From Chara braunii (lineage: Eukaryota > Streptophyta > Charophyceae > Charales > Characeae), in contig BFEA01000692.1 in assembly GCA_003427395.1 (NCBI GenBank), forward strand, positions 434,155 through 468,433: DNA of 34,279 nucleotides. The letters are read 5' to 3'. The translations under genes were made by a program, and so were the position numbers. Shown one piece after another: positions 1-11,187 of this stretch (positions within the stretch are counted from its first letter, which is position 1; each line of letters starts with the position of its first letter). The notes under the pieces were generated by a model. That model was not told the origin of the DNA, searched no databases, and was given only the letters and a program-made list of their open reading frames with translations.

Positions 1-47
<47 letters not shown>
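1..47. repeat. (CA)n microsatellite at the window edge
   Basis: An uninterrupted CA dinucleotide run begins the window. The opposite end of the window is a run of G, so both edges are simple sequence where assemblies commonly break. Confidence 0.97.
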
Positions 48-49
<2 letters not shown>

Positions 50-1188
50 CGGCTTCCCCTGTACACAATGCTTTGGCCCTGAAGTTGCACATCCGGTTGT
101 TTTTGTTGTTGTTGTGCATTTTGCGCAGGGGTTTGCTGCATATTTTCCACCCCCCTTTCCTCATCGTCAGTTCTTTGTGCAGACGGGTCGACGTGATGTA
201 GCGTGGCGGTTGCGGTTGTTTTCCCACCTTGTTGTTGTTGTTGTTGAGTTGTTTGCGGAGGTGCATTTTGTTGCAATGTTTCACGTGTTTCTGAGCCAGG
301 GGGGGCACAGTCGCGAGTGTCCTCCCTCGTTCTCCGAGCAGAAGGATGACCCGATGCCGGTGTCCGGCGCTGTGACACGTGGCGGGGATGTGGTAGGCCA
401 GACGTGTCCCCTTGTCGCCTGCCCACGATTCCTCCTTTCCATCTGTCTTTCCTGCGCCTGCTGATCATATTGGTTCCATCGTCAATGTCGTCGATGATTG
501 CTCAGTTGTGGTTAGGATGGTGGTTTGAAGGTAAAGCAATTCTGGCACTCAGCGAGGTGGGTGTTGATGCTAGCATAGGTTGGGGGGGGAGGAGAAGAGT
601 GGAGGGTGGTATAGGAGGTGAGGGCGCACGGGGGGGGAAACGGGAGATGATCGGGAGAAGGTCGGGAGATGGTTGAATAAGGTTTGCCAGCCAGGGAAGA
701 CTTCTCACCGTCCACCCAGTCAGTGGATTATAGCACCTTTGCCCTTGTTGATCGTCGATGGTCTTGCGTTTTTGTCCTCCCCTTTGTCCACGATTCTGCC
801 GCTATCTTCTCGTTGTCGTCAGTCATATTCCTCAGTCGTACTTCACTGCTCCTCTATTTATCTCCCGCAGTTTATCACCTCCGCTTGTCTGTCCTTGTTT
901 TTTCCAATGATGCTTTCGCATCTCTCACCCTTCTTTCCCCTTCTTTAAGTCTTCTCCCCTTTCATCATTTGCCACTGTCCGTTTATATTCCGCTTGTGCT
1001 CAACGCTAACCACTATTCCCCACACCTGATCGCCGCCACTTGTCACTTCCCCCGAGCACTTCCCACTTGCCACGTGTCTCGCACCACCCTCCCATTATCC
1101 CGTGTTGTTGACCACACCATCCAGATGTCGCAAATTATGTGGCGGCAGCCCCACCGTCCCGATCCGCAGGGCCACTGGGCAGGATGTC
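48..1188. other. No supportable gene; GTT-rich and pyrimidine-rich DNA
   Basis: This stretch has short GTT runs near 100-115 and 230-245, G-rich sequence at 580-670 and C/T-rich sequence from 700 on. The open frames in it (for example 684-1253) have compositionally biased translations with no family motif, and several overlap on both strands. I see no gene here. Confidence 0.6.
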
Positions 1189-1496
1189 CTTTGGCTCCGG
1201 CTCCTACTACCGATCACCACGCCCTATTGCCTAAACCAGCGCCTGCCACGTGACCCACGCTCGCCTTCTTCCTTACTCTGTCCTCCCATGTGGATGCCAA
1301 CGTCGACCTGTCGGCAGTGCTTCTCGGCACAACAAGGATGACCTTCGGCTCCGGCTCCTACTACCGATCGCCACGTCCTACTGCCTCGATCAGCGCCTGC
1401 CACGTGACACACGCTTGCCTTCTTCCTCACGTCGTTCTCCCAAGTGGATGCCGACATCGACCTGTCGTCACTGCTTCTCGACACAGCAAGTTTGCC
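1189..1496. repeat. Tandem duplication, two units of about 154 bp
   Basis: The segment starting GGCTCCGGCTCCTACTACCG near 1191 recurs at about 1345. Matching landmarks follow in both units: GCGCCTGCCACGTGAC, GTGGATGCC and CGACCTGTCG. The units differ by scattered substitutions, so the duplication is not recent. The overlapping open frames here are probably a by-product of the repeat. Confidence 0.9.
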
Positions 1497-2353
1497 AAGG
1501 GGCACCTCCTCACCTGCCTTCACGTGCTTGCTCGCACGCTTGTCGGCTACGGTGTCCTGACCCTTGCCTACCTTGTTACTTCCCAGGTAGTCAGCCGGAG
1601 TGAGAACGGGCCTCGCTGTCGGGTCCGGTTAGCGCTTGCTCGTCTACCACCATTCACACTTCTAAGATCTGCGCCCAGCACAATCCTGAAATCGAGAAGG
1701 CGGGGCGGGAAGATGGCACATTTGCATAATATACTCCTGCGGGATCACACACATGCATTCGTGAGCCAGACACACAATCACCATTAACCCTTGCATCCGT
1801 TCAAAACAAAAGAGAGAGAGAGAGAGAGAATGTACAATAAGTCGATCGGCAGAGGAAACTAGTGCCTCACCATGCAACTTTACTCAAAAGTCAAGGTGAG
1901 GAGGAAAAAGAAGCATATCCTTTCCTTCCCCCACCCATGATTTTGGTAGAACAGAGCAGCCACACATGAGGTCAGAACAGTAAGGGTGAGTGCAAGTGGC
2001 CAAAAGGAATAGGAAGGGTCTCGGGACCAAGAGGGATGTGAAAGTCTGGGGAACAGGCCAAATCAGGGTTCAATAAGTGTAGGAAGTTGGAGCAAGAGGG
2101 ATGTAAAGTACAGGGCATAGGCCAACTCGAGGCTTAAGGTTTTAAGGAAGAGACCCCGATCAAAAGGTATCAGGTTGGCACCACGGATCTTACACCAGGG
2201 TGGTAAGAAACAGATAGGCACAGTGACTTGGCTGCGCAGGGTTTAGGGTTTAGGGATAGAATGCACAATGTGCTGGCCAGGGACGGACAAGGTTTCAAGC
2301 TAGACTGTAAAATGCACAGTACCAGGAATAGGCAGACCCGGCTGGAATACCCG
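1497..2353. other. Non-coding repeat-bearing stretch
   Basis: No gene is recognised. It holds a GA microsatellite at about 1812-1829, an imperfect tandem pair with period about 65 bp (CAAGAGGGATGT at 2028 and 2093), and a short plant-telomere-like stretch (GGTTTAGGGTTTAGGG) at about 2240-2256. The telomere-like piece is only two units long and should not be read as a telomere. Confidence 0.6.
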
Positions 2354-2387
2354 CAGGTGAAGCTCCCAACGAATAGATGGAGCGGCC
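2354..2387 (+). repeat. Dispersed 34-bp repeat, copy 1
   Basis: This matches 13924-13957 at 31 of 34 positions, in the same orientation, including the identical run AATAGATGGAGCGGCC. Its minus-strand translation resembles that of the second copy (PLHL.VGS.TC), but no protein family is recognised. It looks like part of a dispersed repeat. Confidence 0.8.
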
Positions 2388-2414
2388 AGCAGAAGGCCCT
2401 ACTACCATCTTGAC

Positions 2415-2575
2415 CTGAAAATAACACCCGGAAGTTATATTCAACATACCCTAAAAACATCAGATTTTCGTTTTTACTCACTTTTTTTTCAAATAGAAGG
2501 CCCCTTTGAGTATAACACGTGGGGTCTGGTCCCACCTACCGTTGTTGAGTTTAGAAAACTTAACGGTGTGACGTC
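2415..2575 (+). repeat. Left arm of an inverted repeat around the LINE
   Basis: Positions 2521-2539 are identical for 19 nt to the reverse complement of 10878-10896. The similarity continues into a TTGAGTTT...AAACT-type hairpin. A weaker match (AAAATAACACCCGG against AAAATAATGCCCGG) lies farther out on both sides, near 2415 and 11260. The LINE insertion point lies between the arms. Confidence 0.6.
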
Positions 2576-3055
2576 ATTTCGACATTAGTAAATTCGAAAC
2601 AGGAAATAAAAAACTGAAAAAGACGCTAGAAACAACTTTTCTCCTTATTTTTTATAACGTAACAAGGAGAAATGAAACATGTCTGGAACAGTCGGAGTGA
2701 ATGTCTCCGTGAAAAAGGGATGCTCCCCGTGGTGAGGGGACAGGAGGTCACCATTTGTAAAATGGACAGGGACGACGTGGATGGCCAAATGCATTCATTG
2801 CCCAAAGAATGAACTGAGTTTGATGCCAGACAGCCGAACACAGCTGTCAGAGTTCCTCCGTTTCAGGATGCAATGAGGTCCAAAAAAAACAAAAAAAAAG
2901 AAAGGCACAGCAGTTGAGAAATGTACCCTAACCTCGGTAGGGTAGTTTTCTCAATGGAAAATGGCTTACCGCCCAAACCAAAAGGGCCAACGCATGCTAC
3001 AAAACGGATTTCACATCAAAGAAAAATTCTACAAAATGACTAAATCTAATAGGTT
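2576..3055. other. Flank of the LINE with a nested hairpin
   Basis: No gene is seen. At 2914-2954 there is a nested inverted repeat: TTGAGAA pairs with TTCTCAA, and inside it TACCCTA pairs with TAGGGTA. A 9-mer AAATCTAAT at 3042-3050 is inverted at 10792-10800 on the other side of the LINE. Confidence 0.6.
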
Positions 3056-3070
3056 ATTCTCCTGTATTTT
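3056..3070. repeat. LINE target-site duplication, left copy
   Basis: ATTCTCCTGTATTTT here is identical to 10771-10785. The left copy directly abuts the A-tail of the minus-strand LINE, and the right copy abuts its 5' end, as expected after target-primed reverse transcription. Confidence 0.92.
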
Positions 3071-3510
3071 TTTAATTTTTTTTTTAAGATTGCAGCTTTA
3101 TTACTTATCAGTCCAAAGTGAGGCCGGGAATCCCTCAACATCTCAACCCGGTGGGACTAGGGTCATTACCCAGCTTAGGCTATAGGCTGGAAACCGGGTT
3201 CAGCGTCCCATTGTCCGCAATATGAAAAAGGGGGAAAACTGGACAAACAACCTTCAAACAACAAAAGAAGCAAGCTACCACAACTAGTTAAAGAAAGTTC
3301 TGGGAGCATTACCCAGTGTTTGCTTACAGGGGGAAGCAAAAGCCAGACCTCCCCTGCGAGAAGCCAGCTACTGCTACTCCATCCTACTAACCTCTTATCC
3401 AACCATCTCTCCAATCCTCCATTCCCTAATAACCTTCTCAAGTCCAATCTATGGTCGATTGGCTGATCAAGTACCTTCGACAAGACCAATACACGAAGAG
3501 ACTCCTCTTC

Positions 3511-6500
3511 CTAAGCAGTTAGCTGAGCTTTAACACCCGTATATAACCCCAGACCTATGACAAGTTTCCCTTCCTGTGAAACAGATGCAAGCAGGTTGTT
3601 GGAAGCCCAAGTACGCCGGAACCAGACCGGGCCTTTCCTCTGCCAGTCTGCAATGATCAGCACTCTGATTTGTGCTTTAATATGACTTTTCAGCTCCTCC
3701 ACATGACAACTTTCCTCTCTGAATAAACTCTTATTCCGTGCCAACCAGATTGTTTTCATGATCAGACCTCTGCAGACTTGAGCCACATAGCCCCAGCCCG
3801 AATCGGAGGACATTAAGCAATCATTGCACCCGGAGAGAATCCAGGAATCTGTCCACAAGACCGACGAACCAGCTATCTTCTCCCTGAATTTTCTCCACCA
3901 CTGCCAAACCGGGATAGAAAAGGGGCAGTCGATCCATAGATGTGTCGTGGTCTCCCAAGCCCAATTGCAGCGAGAGCAGACTAACGAAATCTTCATACCT
4001 TTCGATGAGAGCCACACCGCAGAAGGGATGGACTGCATCGACTGTAACCATAGGAGGCTAGCAGCATTTTGGTCTGGTAGGTTCTGTAACCTACCAGACC
4101 AAAATGCTGCTAGCCTCTAGGAGTTTCCTTTCGGAGATGACATCTGCCAAGGAGGTACTCCATCTCTGGGTTGCTGTAGATACCGGATTTTAACCACCTT
4201 TTTCAATTGAATGGCTCTGCCCAGCTTACTGGTGTAATGGCCCAACGGGGTGTAAGAGTCCGCTTTTTCCAGGGCCGCCCACCCGCAAAGGTAGGGTTCC
4301 GTCTTGAAAGAGGAAGCCAGACGTCCGCCTGAACATATCTCTTTTCCTTTGCAGCCCTTTGAACACCATACTCTCACCTCTTGCAGGTTCTGATCCAGGT
4401 TCACCACTTCTTCTCCTTTCCATGACAACAAGTCCCCTTCATTGGTAGCCGTACTAGCCCGCCGGGCCCACACTTGAACCTTTGTTCCTCCCGCATCCGC
4501 AGGGCCCAGTACCCGCCTGCACTCCGTTGGGTTAACTGTAGATCTGAACCAGGTGTCGATTGCAGGCTGGGCAGGTCTACGCAGGAAATAAATCCAAGAA
4601 GGGGGAATAGCGCATTTAAGCAGATTAAAGTTGACGGCTCTGTTATGTAATCTGGGAAGCTTTTGACGTAGTTGGTCAGGTGAAATCCAATTCTGCGCCG
4701 AGCCATCCCAAATATCTCTAATAGCTATAACCCCTTTTGAACACCAAGATTTCCCAAAATTCCTTGAAGTATCGGCAGCAGAAAAGATGGAGCCATCTGA
4801 CTGGACAATACGAGGGTTATCAAATAGTGGTTGATTCAACACCTCGTGACGAGTGACCAGCTCTCTAAAGGAAGTAGGTCGTAGTTTGTTCCAAGCAAAG
4901 AGTATGTTACGCCAAACTGTCGACCTGGGTCTCCTTTGAGTGAACGACTGCAGGCCGAGGCATCTCCAGATATCCGAAGGGTAAGTAAAGTCCCATTCGG
5001 TTCCCAGGAGATATTCTGCTAGGGAAATCCAAGCCCTAGAGTGACATCATGGCTACGACTGGCCATTTAGCGAGAAGAGCTAGGTTTTGTTGTCTAGGGT
5101 CAAGGAGGCCCAGACCTCCCATCCCTTTAGGGGTGGCCACAGTTTCCCAGGCGACCTTGGATATAAACCATTGGTCTTCTGTTCCGGTAGGCTTCCATAG
5201 AAATCTAGCAGCACAGCGTCTGATAAAGACATACGCGTCATTACCCAGGAGGTGGACTGCCAAGACGAACCAGAGAGTGGAGAATGCAGCAGCGGAGAGC
5301 ACCAAGGCTCGACCAAAAAGGGAGACAAATTTCCCCCTCTCCCATTTTCCTATTTTTCCAGCAACCTTCTCCTGTAACAAGTTATCCTGGGCCAAAGAAC
5401 AGTTCGATAGAGCTACCTGTACACCAAGCAGTCTCTCAGATCTGTCCGCTGGAGCCGATTTCATCCCCCAGTTCCCCACAAAAATAAAGGGTTCAGGTAA
5501 GAGGACTGCTGACTTGTCCCAGTTTATGGACAGGTGACAGTACTCCTCCAATGTAGTCCGCAACTCACTGGTTGACCCCGCTGTATTATCACATGCGACT
5601 GTTAGGTCATCTGCAATAGCTCCCCCTTTCCAATGGAGGGAGGGTAGCTCCTGGCCACGGATCCGATCGTTCTGGCGTAGGTTGTCCAACAATACTTCAA
5701 GTTGAAGCACAAAAAGGAGGGGTGCCAGGGGACAACCCTGGCGAAGGGAGCGGGACAAGTCGAAAGGCTTCGACAGGCAGCCGTTGACATTTACCATAGC
5801 TGAAGCTTGGGAATACATGGCCTTAACGACTTTACAAAAGATTGGCCCAAACCCCATGTGAGACAGTGTCGTAGCAACAAAGGCCCAGCCTACCCTATCG
5901 TAGGCCTTCTCCATATCTAATAGTATCACGGCTACTTCCCGTTTCTCCGCGCTGATTATTTCCAACGCTTGCAATGTGGCTAAAATATTCTCGAAGATGG
6001 ACCTACCTTTCACGAAAGCTCCCTGTTCCTGCCCGACCAGATGAGGCAAGTACCTCGCAAGTCTAATAGCTAGGGCTTTCGCTAGGATTTTATAAGCCAC
6101 ATTCAGCAAAGAAATAGGACGTCAATTCCGGACTTCCCGTTTATCTCCCTTCTTGTACAACAAAGATATGATGCCTTTCAACAGTCCTTTCGGAAGGGTT
6201 CCTTCCGTAATTGCTCTGTTGCAGATTTCTGTAACCCAGGGCCCCACAGCCTCCCATTCGCAATAAACAGCTCCACAGGGAGTCCATCTATGCCAGGACA
6301 CTTCCCTGCGGACATTTTTTTTGCTGCCTGAAACAGCTCTTCGTTGGAAAAAGGTCTATCTAGATCCAGTTTACCAGTAGTTGAGATTCGCACTTGCGTT
6401 CGATCCCAGAAGGACGAAGATACAGTCAAGTTAGAGTCGAAAGAGTCTGCTGGGCGGACTGTAGTCAGAATATCAGAGAAATATTCCGTGGCATATGAGC

Positions 6501-7753
6501 AAATCGTGGGTGTAGTGACCGCCAACGGAGTGTCCAGACTGAACGGATGACATAGTTCGCGGAGTAGAGGCTTTGTACCTTGGATTAACAGAGGGCGGAA
6601 AGTGACCTTAGTCATTCTATCCTGCCCCTTGATTCCTCGGATCTTTAGCCATTCCAACCATTGAGCCTGTCTCTTAACTTCAAGTGCCTCAAGTTGTGAC
6701 AACAGATCCTTCCTAACTCTAGCCCAGTAAATATCCCCATACGGGTCATTACCAATTTTAGCCTCGGCCTCTAAAACTGCTTGTTGGAGTTCTTTCTCCC
6801 GCTGGTTACGCCTACCTGCCTTAATCTGGGAAAAGACATCCAGGGCAGACTGTAGGATACCAAACTTGTGTCAGCCCAGTCATTGTAATTAGTAAAAAGG
6901 GCCTTGGCCCCATCCCATTTCTGAACTTGATGCTTCACCCACTTCGTAATGCCTTCGTCCTTCAAATGTGTGACGTTCAGCCTAAAGGGACCCCGGACTT
7001 TTTCAATCTGTTCCCCATAAATTATATCCGATCGGGTAAAATCGGATAATGATCCGAAAAATGTGACACCTGCAGGTCAGTCCAAATACATCGATCCCAC
7101 GGAGCGCCCCTTACTAAAATAAAATTTAGGCGCCGACAGGGGCCTGGTGAGAACTTGTCCGGTTGGGGTTCGTGCCAAGAGTGACCTGGAGAGTCGGGGT
7201 TCATTACCCGGTAAGTATCTACAAAAGCCTGAGTTTCAATCAGTTCCACCAGAAGTTTTGTGTCGTGACGAATCGGGTCTTGGCGCGGCGAATCTAAACC
7301 AGGGGTTAGGATGGTGTTCCAATCCCCTGCAATTGTAATTTTCTCTGTGTCGAGAAGGAAGCTCGGCCGGTCTGCGAAAAAGTTACAGCGCTCTGTATAC
7401 CCGACCGGAGCATAGATTGACATAAACCCCCAGTCTTCAGAACCTATCGCAGCTTTAACCCAAAGAAACCGCCCGTTTATGTCCACAAAACTGTCAATGA
7501 TGTCTATATCCAGATCTTTATTAAATAAAATTGCTACCCCACCCTTTGTACCATCTGCCGGAGCCCAAAACTGTGGGCCCGACCACCAGCGATTATACTC
7601 AGCAATTCGGGCGGAGCACAGTTTCGTTTCTTGAAGGCAGAGCACATGGACGTCTTGTGAATGCACCCAATAGGCCAGTCCTAACCGCCTTTCTCTATCA
7701 TTGAGGCCACGCACATTCCAATTAACTACCCTCAGGCGTTTGGGCAGGACCAT
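3511..7753 (-). pseudogene. LINE ORF2: endonuclease, reverse transcriptase, zf-RVT (broken)
   Basis: The start is the ATG at 7753, which opens directly into the endonuclease. The APE-like endonuclease (7753-7022) shows NWNVRGL, LQETK, IAGDWN and SDHYPI. The usual SRLDFIL-type motif reads RRLNFIL, a D-to-N change. The reverse transcriptase spans about 6702-5036. It has the motif GKCPGIDGLPVELF, motif A LLDMEKAYDR, LRQGCPLAPLLF, and the catalytic block as IADD; the paired aspartates remain although F/Y is usual at the first position. The C-terminal zinc-binding segment (4038-3511) has CSRC followed by THLWIDC. The frame shifts after the endonuclease, within the RT near 6240, and again near 5036. 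There is an in-frame TGA at 6124-6122 where family members have tryptophan (RN*RPISLLN), and a TAG at 4119-4117 beside a perfect palindrome. It supplied nicking and target-primed cDNA synthesis when intact. Confidence 0.93.
4054..4117. repeat. Perfect 30-bp inverted repeat with 4-nt spacer
   Basis: The left arm 4054-4083 is the exact reverse complement of 4088-4117, around the spacer CTGT. TAGGAG occurs at 4051-4056 and again at 4118-4123. The palindrome lies inside LINE ORF2, immediately before the zf-RVT region. Reading frame is retained across it, but a TAG lies at 4119-4117. The 4054-4083 arm reads on sensibly into the zinc-finger segment, so the other arm is probably the added copy. Confidence 0.95.
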
Positions 7754-9870
7754 CGTTGTGTTCGACCTCTACGCCCTTGGCTTGGATATGGCGTTGGGAT
7801 TTGGCCGGAAGTTTCCTTCGTTTGTCCTCCTGGTCCTCTTTTGACTGAAGTTCCGTCAGGGCCCAAGGCCTCTGAAGGACTGCAGTGAACTGAGGGGAGG
7901 CCAAATGATCTATGAGATCCGCCTTTTTCAGCCAGTCTGCAATAATCTGGGTTGAAATTCCTTCGGCCATGTAAATCTTTTTCGGAATGGGATTGGCTGG
8001 CATCGTGAATTGCTCCAAGGGGATCCAGTAGGGATTCAAAGGTTTGAGTTTATCCCTGATTTCCTCGTTTATCTGAATATTCATGAATGCAAAATAGACA
8101 CAGGCCTTGCATGTTCTTCGACCAGAAACCCAGTCGAAAACATACCTAGTAACTTTGGGCTCCGGAAGCACTCTAGCATAGCAGGTCCCCTTCAGGATCT
8201 TGCGGGCATGCCCTAGAATATCCAGTTCTGAGGGCTGCCCCTCTATTCTAACTATAGCCATGTCTAGAATGCCATCAGAAGGCGTAAAAGACAGGACCAT
8301 TGGACCTTTGGCAGAGGGGACACATATCAACGGGACTAGGTAATCTTCAGTCTTCCCCTTGTGTGATCAAGAACAAGATCAGCACCAGATCCGTCTGCAA
8401 TCCGCAGCACTTCCGTGGGAGACCGTTCCGTAATCGCCATGTCCGTGGCAGCAGCTTCTGGGTTCTGATTAATAATAAGAGGGGTGGACTTCAATTTATC
8501 AATCCAAGGACCCTGTGTCAAGGGGTCTGGTGAGAATGCTTGATTGACATGGTTTGTCACATAGTCCTGTGACGGGACTGTGAACGACCCGCCCAGGACA
8601 GAGAGTCTGACACTTGGGAACGCAGCTCTGAGAGAGGGCTGCGGTCCTGACGAAGGGCCCTCTCCTCGCTTAGAAAGACCAGAAAGTGGACCCTGCAAAG
8701 AGGAATCTGTTCTGTATCGATTGTCTTTCAACGCGGGCCGGGGGGACAGCGATCGGGAGGGATTAGCAGCTTGCTCTAGGGGACCCGCACCTTGTGCCGG
8801 ATCCTGGATCTGGCCCTGGACTTGGGTCGCGGATTGAGTGGGGACCCAGACAGGGCGCTGCCCCGACCCGTGATGGGCGGGGGGGGGGTGAGGCTGGCCG
8901 GAGGGGGAGGGGAGGGGAGTCTTAGAAGAGTTCCCTTTCCCACCCCCTCCCCCTCCCCCTCCCCCTCCCTTCGCTCCAGGCGGGTAAACACCCGCTGGGG
9001 ATTGGGGAGGGGGGGGGGGGGCATTTGATGCAAACTGTGAATTGTGTTTGGGCCTCTGCTTCATCGCTGGACAATCAGGATCACCTTCCAGGTGAAAATA
9101 TCGGCAGCAATCACTGCACCAATCAGTGTCTTGGTTGACCACTTCCAACTCGATCGATCCGCCATCATCAGGGAGGTCAATTGCGATATAGGGCGTATAA
9201 AGGTCTCGAGCAGAGAGTTCCAAATCAAAACGAATGTAAAAAAGCTCGGGCTCTTCCGGTTTTGATGAAACAGGGCCGGGCTTCAAGACTCGCCCATATC
9301 GTGGATTAGCGGGAGGGCCCCTATAGGGACTTGTAAAACTCGGATCCAAATACATTTATATCTCAACTTGTCCCTCCACTCATTCAACTCCACCTCTGTC
9401 ATCCAAGGTCGGAAGTAGAGAGTATACTTTGCTCCATCCAAATTAATCTCATCCATTTGTTTCTGATGGAGCCAGGCCGCGACTTCGTTAGTACTGGGGA
9501 CATATGTAACCAGATTGCGACCTTCGTTATGGAATAACCCACCTTTGGGCTCAGAGCCCAACATGGACATGCCTATCCACTTGTTGTCATACATTCTGAC
9601 CAATCTCCTTTTGATTTTAACCGGGAGGGAGTCACTTTTGTCCCCAAAGAAAATCAAGACAGCATTTTTGGAGAGCCATTCTTTTTTAGCATAGAAAACC
9701 CGATGGTCAACCTTAACTCGGGCACAGTCATTCGTACGCTCAATGGTACCCGGAATATCGGAAATCAAACCCGTCGGCAAGACCCCTGTTCTGTAGCACT
9801 CCTCGAAAATCTTTCAGGCTCTGTCTTTGTCCATTTCAGAGGGCGTGAGAATAAGGTTATCCGAAGCCAT
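7722..9870 (-). pseudogene. LINE ORF1: nucleic-acid-binding protein (broken)
   Basis: I place the start at the ATG at 9870-9868. The frame from there reads MASDNLILTPSEMDKDRA, meets a TGA at 9816-9814, and continues KIFEECYRTGVLPTGLIS in the same frame. The N-terminal part (9870 to about 9290) has aromatic and basic sequence like the RNA-binding N-terminal region (DUF4283-type) of plant LINE ORF1; that family link is inferred. A variant knuckle CSDCCRYFHLEGDPDC (about 9120-9075) follows. Then comes a proline/glycine-rich low-complexity linker with a poly-Gly tract near 8900-9020, and a second conserved-looking block (8330-7722). Frame changes near 9320 and 8350 join the three open segments. 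The product would coat the LINE RNA and act as a chaperone. The stop and two frameshifts make this a pseudogene. Confidence 0.85.
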
Positions 9871-10770
9871 CCTAACTCAAACGAGAGACAACCTCAAAGC
9901 AATAATTTCATAGAGGGGCCGAATACCAAACTTATCGACGAGCAACGGAAACAGGGTTTGGTTAGAGGGAAAGCATTATCATATCTTCGCAATTTCAATT
10001 CGTCTTTACCCGAAAACTAATCCAACCCTACCGTATTCTATCTGGGCCAAAGTGGTGATAGCACAAAAACCCTTATCCTTTAAATACAGATCAACCCAGA
10101 TGATTCCTCTTCAAGGTATGTACTAGAGATCACCTCCTGACCGAGGTCAGGTTGAGAAGCCGTCGCTGTAGCAAGTAGAGTTGTCTCTTCTCGACCGCCA
10201 ATCAGAGAGACGCCCTTGATTCTTCACAAACCCGGCCGAGTCCAACAGTTATCCCAATCACCAACCTCCAAGCTGCGCGTAGGAGAACAAGGAGCCCGCC
10301 CCTCAAGCCCTAAGCTCGGGGGAAGGGCGGCTCCCCAAGTTACCAAGATCCCAGTAAGAGTCGTCGGGCATGAATTGGAGTAAATGAAGAAGTATGGGTC
10401 TGATACAGAGCTGCCAGACGTGCCCTCGTGTGAACACCGAGCATTCCTCAGCCCACCCAAGGGCTGAGTCACGAGGGTAGAGCAAAGAAAAGTCGTTACA
10501 TCCCAACTGGCAGGGCCGACGGATCGTCACGCACCACGTGTAACACCACCATCTTAAGCACACCACTTCGTCACCATATCCGCCCGGTTGCACTGTCATC
10601 AAGACAGAAGCTAGGTTAGGGTTAACAGGCATAGCCCGGTCCTGCGCCGAGGAGAGAACGCGCCGTTCGCGCGGGACCTGCGATGGCTGTTAGCACAAAA
10701 CTTAGCACTGCTCCGGCGGTAGCGGCGGCCGGCGGATTCGCGAGGCCTCTACTCAGTGATGTCGAGTATC
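9871..10770 (-). other. LINE 5' leader, promoter-bearing region
   Basis: About 900 nt lie between the 5' target-site duplication and the ORF1 ATG. The part nearest the element's 5' end (10640-10770) is strongly GC-rich (GCGCCGTTCGCGCGGG, CGGCGGTAGCGGCGGCCGG). LINE 5' UTRs usually carry an internal promoter, but no specific motif can be assigned here. The open frames in this stretch are not supported as genes. Confidence 0.6.
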
Positions 10771-10785
10771 ATTCTCCTGTATTTT
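10771..10785. repeat. LINE target-site duplication, right copy
   Basis: ATTCTCCTGTATTTT is identical to 3056-3070 and marks the 5' boundary of the minus-strand LINE. Confidence 0.92.
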
Positions 10786-10854
10786 GGTACCATTAGATTT
10801 GCAATACATCAACGGCAGAGCTCCGTCCCACCATGCCACACGTGATAGAAAGCT

Positions 10855-10896
10855 CAGCGTTGAGAAAACTCAACGCTGTAGGTGGGACCAGACCCC
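10855..10896 (-). repeat. Right arm of the inverted repeat around the LINE, with hairpin
   Basis: Positions 10878-10896 are the exact reverse complement of 2521-2539 (19 nt). Next to it, 10855-10878 forms a perfect 10-bp stem (CAGCGTTGAG / CTCAACGCTG) with an AAAA loop. The left arm has a degenerate version of this hairpin at about 2540-2566. Confidence 0.75.
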
Positions 10897-10986
10897 TGGG
10901 GGTTTTGACTTCCAATGGGTATATTTCAGTTTGATGTTTTGTTGTTATTTTTTATTTCTGAGTTTATAAGTAATTCTGAAGTGACC

Positions 10987-11066
10987 ATACCTTTCCTCGG
11001 CCTTTTAGCTAAGATCAAGTGTATCTGTTCCAATCAGTTTAATTGAAAAAAAAAAAAAAAAAAAAA
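10987..11066 (+). pseudogene. U2 snRNA-derived retropseudogene, 5' part plus A21
   Basis: The sequence begins at the exact 5' end of U2 (ATACCTTT) and contains CGGCCTTTT and GCTAAGATCAAGTGT, then a U2-like CAGTTTAAT, before a run of 21 A at 11046-11066. Compared with canonical U2 it has an extra C near position 9, a G-to-A change in GGCTAAG, and loses three bases inside the branch-point-pairing GUAGUA. It therefore cannot be a working U2. A 3'-truncated snRNA followed by poly(A) points to retroposition. No convincing target-site duplication was found for this copy. Confidence 0.85.
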
Positions 11067-11187
11067 GTTGGCTGCATTGCAATCCTGGGCAAAAAAAAAA
11101 AATTCCGGAATTTTAAAAATTTTGAATTTTTTTTTTTTCGGAATTTTAGGGCCACACCAAAGTCGCCACCAATTTACTGAATATAAG

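Larger units (their letters stand above)
3071..10770 (-). mobile_element. Full-length LINE (plant L1-like), inactive
   Basis: A two-ORF non-LTR retrotransposon reads right to left. In order it has a 5' leader of about 900 nt (10770-9871), ORF1 with a cysteine/histidine knuckle (9870-7722), ORF2 with APE-type endonuclease, reverse transcriptase and terminal zf-RVT (7753-3511), and a 3' UTR of about 440 nt. The 3' UTR has AATAAA (minus strand, 3097-3102) and ends in an A-rich tail at 3071-3086. Perfect 15-bp target-site duplications flank it, so it inserted as one full-length event. ORF1 and ORF2 overlap by about 30 nt, a plausible bicistronic arrangement. Several frameshifts and in-frame stops show it can no longer move by itself. 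The domain order suits plant L1-clade elements; the exact clade is inferred. Confidence 0.95.

Noticed and set aside
684-1253. 189-codon open frame
   Set aside because: Serine/leucine/histidine-rich, no motif, and it runs into a tandem duplication.
2240-2256. Telomere-type TTTAGGG repeats
   Set aside because: Only two units; far too short to indicate a telomere or interstitial telomeric block.
10825-10970. Plant snRNA promoter (USE and TATA) upstream of the first U2-like copy
   Set aside because: A TTATAAG is near -22, but the best USE-like GTCCCACC is about 160 nt upstream instead of about 70, and the U2 is truncated with poly(A).
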